Shown in pieces: positions 1 to 4,349 of a DNA stretch of 5,587 bases. This DNA comes from Veillonella sp. (GTDB lineage Bacteria > Bacillota > Negativicutes > Veillonellales > Veillonellaceae). A program made the translations under genes and the position numbers. A model generated the notes under the pieces. It was not told the DNA's origin and ran no database searches. It saw only the letters and a program-made list of their open reading frames with translations. The stretch is taken from NCBI GenBank assembly GCA_019419725.1, contig DXZL01000097.1, forward strand, positions 1 through 5,587, written 5' to 3'. Position 1 is the stretch's first letter. The number at the start of each line of letters is the position of its first letter.

Positions 1-77
1 AATACATCGCTACCGTCTTCACGTTCAATAAAACCATAACCTTTTTCTGCGCTAAACCATTTTACTTTACCTAACAT
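1..77 (-). CDS. Cold-shock protein (CspA/CspB family), N-terminal part only
   Basis: The first 25 codons, plus two bases of the next, of a cold-shock domain protein; the rest lies beyond the left window edge. Cold-shock proteins are about 66-residue single-stranded nucleic acid binding OB folds that act as RNA chaperones in the cytoplasm. The visible peptide runs MLGKVKWFSAEKGYGFIERE and then DGSDV. It shows the family start (GKVKWF) and the RNP1 motif (KGYGFI), and the cut falls at the first residues of RNP2 (V-F). The start is fixed by a strong GGAGG at 86-90, 8 bases before the ATG. Its promoter is described separately, and the leader between is about 50 nt, short for the strongly cold-regulated E. 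coli type. The family is certain; which paralogue it is cannot be told, so no symbol is given. Confidence 0.95.
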   Translation of the reverse strand, partial: MLGKVKWFSAEKGYGFIEREDGSDV

Positions 78-132
78 GGTAACATCCTCCTAAAAATATA
101 TATATTGTCTTACTGTCTTGCACTACACTTGT

Positions 133-161
133 ATCATAACACAGCATGTATAAAATATCAA
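133..161 (-). promoter_or_regulatory. Sigma-70/SigA promoter of the cold-shock gene
   Basis: Reading the minus strand, a -35 TTGATA (161-156) is followed by exactly 17 bases and a -10 TATGAT (138-133). The -10 is preceded by TGT (141-139), an extended -10 signature. Transcription would start near 126, giving a leader of about 50 nt that contains the GGAGG ribosome binding site. Two close copies of AAGACA lie in the leader. No other promoter candidate in the gap points at this gene as well. Confidence 0.8.
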
Positions 162-540
162 ACAATAATATTAACGCTTTTAATGAATATACAAATATAT
201 CTTATTGATAATTCATCCCCTAAAAACTACTTTAAAACCTTTATTTATCTATATTATAAATATTTCCGAACAGCACATTAAATTATTACATAATTTTATA
301 ATCATAAAATTATATGAATTAAAAATTATTACTCCAAAATATATATGTATAAAATATTTATATATCACAAATATTTATGGCGATAATCGTATTTTATAGA
401 TTAAGAAAAGCCTAAAAGCGCTTATTTACAAGGGTTGAACAGATACGGATAAAATAAGTCATCAAATATATTAATAGATATAAATCGATTCATATATTAA
501 GAAATTTAATATCTACAAATTTGGTTATCTTTAAAAATAC
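162..540. other. AT-rich intergenic spacer without a credible gene
   Basis: About 380 bases between the csp promoter and the gln operon terminator, composed almost entirely of A and T. The one reading frame of note (205-399, plus strand, TTG start) has no ribosome binding site and encodes a peptide made mostly of I, K, Y, L and N, as expected from base composition alone. A 9-bp AT-only inverted repeat, TAATTTTAT (291-299) and ATAAAATTA (304-312) with loop AATC, is the clearest structure. A short less AT-rich patch at about 408-440 contains the palindrome AAGCGCTT, but I found no promoter or terminator attached to it. Confidence 0.6.
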
Positions 541-581
541 AAAAAAAAGGAAGCAAACTCTGAATTTCAGAACTTACTTCC
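541..581 (-). terminator. Intrinsic terminator of the glnHPQ operon
   Basis: On the minus strand GGAAGTAAGTTCTGA (581-567) pairs with the segment ending in GCTTCC (563-549). This gives a 15-bp stem with three G-U wobbles and a three-base loop, followed directly by eight U (548-541). It begins about 20 bases after the glnQ stop codon, exactly where an operon terminator is expected. Upstream A residues opposite the U tract could extend the stem further. Confidence 0.9.
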
Positions 582-601
582 TTTTATGTTAGAAAATATT
601 A

Positions 602-1321
602 TTATAAAATTTTCGACAAGAACAATTTTGTTCGCTCATTTGTTGGAGCATCAAATACCTTTTCAGGAGTATCATCTTCTAAGATTAATCCACCATCAAC
701 GAATAATACGCGGTCAGCTACTTCTTTAGCAAAGCCCATTTCATGAGTAACAATAACCATCGTCATCCCTTCTTCTGCGAGAGACTTCATTACATCTAGA
801 ACCTCACGAACCATTTCTGGATCGAGTGCAGATGTAGGTTCATCAAATAGCATAACTTTTGGTTTCATCGCTAGGGCACGGGCAATAGCAACACGTTGCT
901 TTTGACCACCAGATAAGGAATCAGGATATGCATTAGCTTTATCTCCTAACCCAACGCGATCAAGTAAAGCTTGTCCGATTTTCTTAGCTTCATCACTAGA
1001 AGTTTTACGAACCTTAGTTTGAGCTAATGTTAAATTTTCCATTACAGTCATATGTGGGAAAAGATTAAAGTTTTGGAATACCATCCCTACTTCAGCACGA
1101 ACTTCATTGAGTTTAGACTTATCAGAAAGATCCATACCATCTACAATTACCTTACCAGATGTAGGCTCTTCTAAGTAGTTCATAGTACGCAATACTGTAC
1201 TTTTACCAGAACCAGATGGACCAATTATAACGACAACTTGACCTTTTTCTATATGTAAATCAATGCCCTTTAATACTTCATTTTTACCAAAGGATTTATG
1301 TACATTTTCTAATTTAATCAT
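602..1321 (-). CDS. glnQ: Polar amino acid ABC importer, ATP-binding subunit
   Basis: The 239-residue ATPase of a glutamine-type polar amino acid importer, full length for the family. It dimerises on the cytoplasmic face of the permease and powers uptake by ATP hydrolysis. All ABC motifs are intact: Walker A GPSGSGKST (34-42), Q-loop Q83, signature LSGGQ (136-140), Walker B VMLFDE (156-161) with catalytic E161, D-loop SALD (164-167) and the switch H193 in the THEMGF segment. The sequence follows E. coli GlnQ closely, as I remember it, including EEGMTMVIVTHE. The ATG overlaps the glnP stop as ATGA (4 bp), so translation is coupled. A weak AAAGGA (1340-1335) lies about 14 bases upstream, rather far. 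Terminator follows at 581-541. The exact substrate (glutamine, arginine, cystine or other) is not settled by this subunit. Confidence 0.95.
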   Translation of the reverse strand: MIKLENVHKSFGKNEVLKGIDLHIEKGQVVVIIGPSGSGKSTVLRTMNYLEEPTSGKVIVDGMDLSDKSKLNEVRAEVGMVFQNFNLFPHMTVMENLTLAQTKVRKTSSDEAKKIGQALLDRVGLGDKANAYPDSLSGGQKQRVAIARALAMKPKVMLFDEPTSALDPEMVREVLDVMKSLAEEGMTMVIVTHEMGFAKEVADRVLFVDGGLILEDDTPEKVFDAPTNERTKLFLSKIL

Positions 1322-1974
1322 TTAATGCTATATTTCCTTTCAAGGTAACCAACTAATTGTGAAATTGTTACTGTCATAATAAGGTAAATAACAGCAACTG
1401 TACCCCAGATTTCAAAGGATGCATACGTTTTAGCAATGATTAATTGACCACGACGTGTCAATTCTTCGAAACCAATTACAGAAACCAATGAGGAGTCTTT
1501 CAACATAGCAATAAATTCATTACCCAATGGTGGGATAATTGCTTTGAAAGCTTGAGGCATGATGATATAACGCATAGTTTGACCCCAAGTTAAACCAAGA
1601 GATCGACCTGCTTCCATTTGACCTTTATCGATAGACTGGATACCAGCACGGAAGATCTCAGACACATATGCACCAGAGTTAATACTACATGCGGTAACAG
1701 CTGCAATAAATGGATCAATACGTTGTCCTGTAATCATTGGCAAAGCAAAATAAATCAAGAAGATTTGTACCAATAACGGTGTACCACGAATGATATCTAC
1801 ATAACATTTTGCTAATAATCTAACTACAGTAAATTTAGATAAATTTGCTAAGGCTACTAATAAACCGATAAAGAAACCACAGCCAACAGACATAGCTGTA
1901 ATTTCTACGGTTACAAGTGCACCTTGTAATAAGAGCGGTAAATTATCCGCAATTAACCCCCAATTAAAACTCAT
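1318..1974 (-). CDS. glnP: Polar amino acid ABC importer, permease subunit
   Basis: A 218-residue inner-membrane permease of the HisM/GlnP family, which homodimerises to form the translocation path. Hydrophobic segments are visible at about 18-42, 55-80, 88-108 and 190-212, with a weaker one near 150-170. The family motif RGTPLLVQ is at 63-70, NSGAYVSEIFRAGI at 99-112, and the EAA coupling loop that docks onto the ATPase starts at E121 (EAGRSLGL) and continues to PPLGNEF. The order and sequence match E. coli GlnP well, for example IYFALPM and RIDPF. The start is supported by AGGAG (1984-1980) about 5 bases before the ATG, within an 11-base gap after glnH. The stop overlaps glnQ by 4 bp. The gene is intact, with nothing unusual. 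Confidence 0.94.
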   Translation of the reverse strand: MSFNWGLIADNLPLLLQGALVTVEITAMSVGCGFFIGLLVALANLSKFTVVRLLAKCYVDIIRGTPLLVQIFLIYFALPMITGQRIDPFIAAVTACSINSGAYVSEIFRAGIQSIDKGQMEAGRSLGLTWGQTMRYIIMPQAFKAIIPPLGNEFIAMLKDSSLVSVIGFEELTRRGQLIIAKTYASFEIWGTVAVIYLIMTVTISQLVGYLERKYSIK

Positions 1975-1985
1975 GATCTCTCCTA

Positions 1986-2792
1986 TTATTTAAATTCTAC
2001 CACTACTGGCATATCAGCAGGTGCATCTACATTAAACCATTTTTTATATAATGTATTAAATTCACCATCAGCCTTCATATCTGCAATTGCTTTATTGATT
2101 TGTTCTTGTAAATCTTTATTATCTTTATTAATTGCTAAGCCCAAATATTCTTTTGTATTTGGATATGCCATAAATTTAATATGTTGATCTGGATGTTTAG
2201 TACTGTAATATTGAGCCACTGGCAAATCAATAACAGTTGCATCAGCACCACCATTTTGTAATTCTAACAAAGCTTCATTACTATGGTCAAACTCTTTTAC
2301 AGTAGTACCTTCGATTTTATGGGCTAAATCTGCACCAGTAGTACCTAGTTGAGCAGCAATTTTCTTGCCTTTAAGATCGTCAAGAGATGTGATATTTGCG
2401 CCATCTTTATATACTACAGCAAGGGCATTTTCATAATATGGAGAAGAGAATAATACCTTTTCACTTCTAGCTTTGGTAATCGTCATACCAGATGCAGCTA
2501 CATCAATATCATGTGTATTTAAAGCTGGAATCAAAGCATCAAAAGCAACATTCTTAAGCTCTACATCTTTATTGATACGTTTACCAATGGCACGAATTAA
2601 ATCAATATCAAAGCCTGTGTAGTCTTGAGTTTTTTCATCTTTAAATTCAAATGGTACAAATGTGGCATTAGTACCAACAATGAGTTTATTAGAAGTTGTT
2701 TGTGTAGAAGATCCACAACCGCCAATTACAGTACCGGCCATTACTAACATACAACCACCAATGATTAATTTTTTTAACTTGCTATTTAACAT
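1986..2792 (-). CDS. glnH: Polar amino acid ABC importer, substrate-binding lipoprotein
   Basis: A 268-residue family 3 solute-binding protein that captures an amino acid outside the inner membrane and delivers it to the permease. Residues 1-25 form a lipoprotein signal peptide with the lipobox ending IGGC, so C26 would be lipidated and the mature protein anchored. The mature domain opens with LIVGTNATFVPFEFK, close to GlnH. It carries the family signature GFDIDLIRAIGKRI (60-73), and expected ligand contacts R109 (in SGMTITKARSEK, binding the alpha-carboxylate) and D189 (binding the alpha-amino group). It ends with the usual YKKWF motif. A ribosome binding site GAGG (2804-2801) sits 8 bases before the ATG. 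It heads the operon and has its own promoter. The GlnH-like pocket suggests glutamine, but related proteins bind arginine, histidine or cystine, so specificity is inferred. Confidence 0.92.
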   Translation of the reverse strand: MLNSKLKKLIIGGCMLVMAGTVIGGCGSSTQTTSNKLIVGTNATFVPFEFKDEKTQDYTGFDIDLIRAIGKRINKDVELKNVAFDALIPALNTHDIDVAASGMTITKARSEKVLFSSPYYENALAVVYKDGANITSLDDLKGKKIAAQLGTTGADLAHKIEGTTVKEFDHSNEALLELQNGGADATVIDLPVAQYYSTKHPDQHIKFMAYPNTKEYLGLAINKDNKDLQEQINKAIADMKADGEFNTLYKKWFNVDAPADMPVVVEFK

Positions 2793-2829
2793 CGAATCAT
2801 CCTCATTTACTAAACTAACTATTTTTATT

Positions 2830-2862
2830 CCACTAGTATACCACTTAGTATAATTATGTCAA
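2830..2862 (-). promoter_or_regulatory. Promoter of glnHPQ, overlapped by a tandem direct repeat
   Basis: Minus strand: perfect -35 TTGACA (2862-2857), 16-base spacer, -10 TATACT (2840-2835) preceded by TGG (2843-2841), an extended -10. Transcription would start near 2828, giving a leader of about 35 nt to the glnH ATG. Two imperfect tandem copies, CCACTAGTATA (2830-2840) and CCACTTAGTATA (2841-2852) on the plus strand, cover the -10 and half the spacer. A regulator bound there would block RNA polymerase, so this is a plausible operator, but no regulator is identifiable here. Confidence 0.78.
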
Positions 2863-2916
2863 TAATTTTGTATAGAATCATCCTAAATATCAATTAATCA
2901 CTATATTTATATTTTA

Positions 2917-3015
2917 TTTTTATACACTGATTGTATATTTATAACAATAATGTATAAAAACTTTCCCATAAGAATCGGTATTTTCACCATTTTTAAATAT
3001 ACAGATGTATAAAAA
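2917..3015. repeat. TGTATAAAAA repeats flanking an inverted pair
   Basis: The 10-mer TTTTTATACA at 2917-2926 is the exact inverse of TGTATAAAAA at 2951-2960 (24 bases between). A third copy, TGTATAAAAA, lies at 3006-3015 and overlaps the end of the structured RNA's terminator. A further half-site pair, TATACA-CTGAT-TGTATA, is at 2921-2937. All lie between the RNA terminator and the gln promoter. They may be protein binding half-sites or simply AT-rich coincidence. Confidence 0.4.
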
Positions 3016-3046
3016 GAAAAAAGCACATGAGAAAAGCCTCATGTGC
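3011..3046 (-). terminator. Intrinsic terminator of the structured RNA
   Basis: Minus strand: perfect 9-bp stem GCACATGAG (3046-3038) and CTCATGTGC (3031-3023), loop GCTTTT, then six U, one C and five U (3022-3011). The U tract lies only on this side, so the element is directional and ends minus-strand transcription. It follows the closing helix of the RNA by only a few bases. Confidence 0.92.
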
Positions 3047-3248
3047 CCGCATACGGCTGACCTGGTCTTTGCCCCCACACTCGCCTGCTGGAGGGTTCGC
3101 TCATAAGTCCGAGACTCCCCACTACTACCCCTCTCGGTTTTACCGGCAGGACTTACACCTAAGCCGCACCATGCTCACAACCCCTTGGGTTGCTTATGTG
3201 GATCGTTTCGCCTGCGACTGGCATCGACTTTCAACCACAGACCCGTAT
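3011..3248 (-). ncRNA. Stand-alone structured RNA, about 235 nt, family not recognised
   Basis: A GC-rich island in AT-rich intergenic DNA, with promoter and terminator on the minus strand. The predicted start, about 3248, coincides with the 5' strand of a closing helix AUACGG (3248-3243) pairing with CCGUAU (3056-3051), so the RNA ends are brought together; this supports the strand and the boundaries. Further helices include GUGG (3238-3235) with CCAC (3201-3198) enclosing GUCG/CGAU and a GCC/GGC hairpin; CAACCC (3192-3187) with GGGUUG (3183-3178); CGGC and AGG (3166-3158) with CCU and GCCG (3150-3144); CCGAGA (3137-3132) with UCUCGG (3114-3109); and CCUCC with GGGGG (3094-3072). No long peptide is encoded on this strand. 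It lacks the signatures I know for RNase P RNA, tmRNA, SRP RNA, 6S RNA and the common riboswitches. Size, compactness and self-contained transcription resemble large bacterial ncRNA classes such as raiA-motif RNA, but I cannot assign it. Confidence 0.82.
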
Positions 3249-3254
3249 AGACGT

Positions 3255-3283
3255 ATTATAAAGAATAACACTATACATGTCTA
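3255..3283 (-). promoter_or_regulatory. Promoter of the structured RNA
   Basis: Minus strand: -35 TAGACA (3283-3278, five of six matches to consensus), 17-base spacer, perfect -10 TATAAT (3260-3255). A start 7 bases downstream is A3248, the first base of the closing helix of the RNA. The agreement between an independent promoter match and the structure boundary makes this a confident call. It suggests SigA-type, probably strong, expression. Confidence 0.82.
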
Positions 3284-3568
3284 GATTTATAATTATATAT
3301 ACATTCTTAAAATAAATAAGGCCTAACGATTAAATTATATTTCCGAACATAGCATCGTTCAGTTCTCATTGAAATGAGAATAAATTTTGCAACCCCTTTT
3401 TTGGTATGTATAGAAAATTGTCATAGAAAACCTAAAATATTCTTCATATTATTTTAATATTTATAAAATTAGTTTTTCTAGGTACTATATTTAGTACATT
3501 CTTAAAATGTCAATTATTTTTAGTATGCCAAATATGAATACAACATGTATAATAGAACATACGTATCA
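3284..3568. other. Intergenic spacer with small repeats, no gene seen
   Basis: About 285 bases between two divergent promoters (structured RNA to the left, HD-GYP gene to the right). No reading frame with a ribosome binding site is visible. It contains an exact 14-base direct repeat TACATTCTTAAAAT at 3300-3313 and 3495-3508, a 7-bp hairpin TTCTCAT/ATGAGAA (3363-3380, loop TGAA) without a T tract on either side, and a palindrome GTACTA-TATT-TAGTAC (3482-3497). AACGAT (3325-3330) and ATCGTT (3354-3359) form another small inverted pair. Confidence 0.5.
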
Positions 3569-3597
3569 TACACAAAATATTATTTATGGTGTATAAT
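3569..3597 (+). promoter_or_regulatory. Probable promoter of the HD-GYP gene
   Basis: A perfect -10 TATAAT (3592-3597) stands 17 bases after a weak -35 TACACA (3569-3574, four of six). The start would be near 3604, leaving a leader of about 95 nt. A second TATAAT at 3548-3553 has no recognisable -35 and is a weaker alternative. The poor -35 suggests activation or modest expression. Confidence 0.55.
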
Positions 3598-3627
3598 TTG
3601 TATACTATTAAATAAGAACGGCCTAAA

Positions 3628-3672
3628 GTTGTACGATATGAACATAAGTACGAGGGGTTGTACCATATGTTC
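3628..3672 (+). promoter_or_regulatory. Leader hairpin and 13-base direct repeat before the HD-GYP gene
   Basis: GTTGTACGATATG (3628-3640) and GTTGTACCATATG (3657-3669) are direct repeats differing at one base. In the transcript GAACAUA (3640-3646) pairs with UAUGUUC (3666-3672), and GUAC (3648-3651) with GUAC (3660-3663), exposing a loop GAGGGGUU. The element lies wholly within the predicted 5' leader and ends 12 bases before the AAAGGGG ribosome binding site (3685-3691). It has no T tract, so it is not a terminator. It may be an operator or a translational control element. Confidence 0.45.
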
Positions 3673-3697
3673 TACATGTTAGTTAAAGGGGTTTATT

Positions 3698-4300
3698 ATG
3701 TTTATGTTATCATTAATGCAACCATCTGGGTTGTACGAACTGGAGAAGGACAGTTTAGAAGCCATTAGCGCTCAGCTTTTGCAGATGATACAAATGAAAA
3801 GCTATCATCTGTACACTCATTCTATCCAAGTTTCAAACTATGCAGTTAGTATTGCTGCTAAAATGGGTTTACCATTAAATGAAATTGAACAAATTCGCCA
3901 TGCAGCATTACTTCATGACGTAGGATTATTAATGGTACCTAATGCATTAATCCAAAAATCTCCATATCTTAATAAACAAGAAATGTCCAAGTATAAGCAA
4001 CATGCTGCAAGTGGTGCGAATATGATCGAAAACTACCCTTGCTGCCAACAAATCTTGCCTTATATTCGTTACCACCATGAAAAATGGGATGGCTCTGGTT
4101 ACCCTAAACATTTGCGTGGTGCTAACATCCCATTAGGAGCTAGAATCATTGCTGTTGCAGATTATTATGATACAACAGTTAATCCTTCTACAGAATTTTG
4201 GGCAAAAACAAAAGCTAAAGCAAAAGAAGAACTCTTTAGTGCATCCGGCTCTCTCTTTGATCCAGATGTAGTAAAAGCATTTATCGATGTTCTAGGCTAA
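3698..4300 (+). CDS. Short HD-GYP-type phosphohydrolase with altered HD motif
   Basis: A 200-residue HD-superfamily protein of the HD-GYP branch, the class that typically hydrolyses cyclic di-GMP with a bound metal pair. Visible landmarks are H41 (THSIQVS), the HD pair H73-D74 in LLHDVG, H102, H126-H127 and the diagnostic HHEKWDGSGYP (126-136), then ARIIAVADYYD with D155 and D158. The metal ligands therefore look present. The lysine that normally follows HDxG is L77 here, and the usual segment after ADxYDAL (T-x-RPYR) is replaced by TTVNPSTEFWAKTKAKAKEEL, so activity on cyclic dinucleotides is uncertain. There is no sensor, membrane or receiver domain; about 35 residues precede the domain. 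The start has AAAGGGG 6 bases upstream; M3 is an alternative. It is monocistronic, with its own promoter, leader hairpin and terminator. Confidence 0.88.
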   Translation: MFMLSLMQPSGLYELEKDSLEAISAQLLQMIQMKSYHLYTHSIQVSNYAVSIAAKMGLPLNEIEQIRHAALLHDVGLLMVPNALIQKSPYLNKQEMSKYKQHAASGANMIENYPCCQQILPYIRYHHEKWDGSGYPKHLRGANIPLGARIIAVADYYDTTVNPSTEFWAKTKAKAKEELFSASGSLFDPDVVKAFIDVLG

Positions 4301-4310
4301 TATAATGATT

Positions 4311-4341
4311 AAGCGTTCACCATTCGGTGAACGCTTTTTTT
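4311..4341 (+). terminator. Intrinsic terminator of the HD-GYP gene
   Basis: An 11-bp perfect stem AAGCGTTCACC (4311-4321) and GGTGAACGCTT (4326-4336) with loop ATTC, running into seven T (4335-4341). It lies 10 bases after the stop codon. In the minus direction it is preceded by A residues but followed by TTAATCATTATATT, so it might also weakly end transcription from comF, whose stop is at 4350. Confidence 0.92.
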
Positions 4342-4349
4342 GTAAATAT

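Noticed and set aside
261..272. 12-base string TATTTCCGAACA repeated at 3338-3349
   Set aside because: Both copies are in AT-rich spacers with unrelated flanks, and a match of this length is expected by chance in a window of this size.
205..399. Open frame of 64 codons on the plus strand, TTG start
   Set aside because: No ribosome binding site, and the peptide consists mostly of I, K, Y, L and N as expected from the AT-rich composition; no domain or motif.
2662..2853. Open frame of 63 codons on the plus strand
   Set aside because: It runs antisense through the start of glnH and its promoter, has no ribosome binding site, and is a shadow of the real gene.
2794..2884. Direct repeat GAATCATCCT at 2794-2803 and 2875-2884
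   Set aside because: One copy is just the glnH ribosome binding region; the other has no start codon after it. Ten bases is within chance for this composition.
3047..3180. Cobalamin, lysine or cyclic di-GMP riboswitch
   Set aside because: Short strings such as GGTGTAAGTCC and GGTGCG recall these families, but the diagnostic cores (for example GCCACTG for cobalamin, GACGCAAAGC for cyclic di-GMP) are absent and no matching gene follows directly.
3011..3248. RNase P RNA, tmRNA, SRP RNA or 6S RNA
   Set aside because: Length is wrong for RNase P RNA and tmRNA, and the conserved motifs (GAGGAAAGTCC and ACAGNA of RNase P RNA, the tRNA-like ends of tmRNA, the GGAAGCAGC region of SRP RNA, the large central bubble of 6S RNA) are not visible.
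3011..3248. Guide RNA of an IscB/TnpB or CRISPR-related system
   Set aside because: No nuclease or transposase gene, repeat-spacer array or mobile element ends are present in the window; the RNA ends in an ordinary terminator.
3027..3284. Open frame of 85 codons on the plus strand, with Cys and Arg-rich peptide
   Set aside because: It lies antisense over the structured RNA and begins inside that RNA's terminator stem; promoter, helices and U tract all belong to the minus strand.
3363..3380. Hairpin TTCTCAT-TGAA-ATGAGAA as a terminator
   Set aside because: No T tract follows on either strand and no gene ends nearby.
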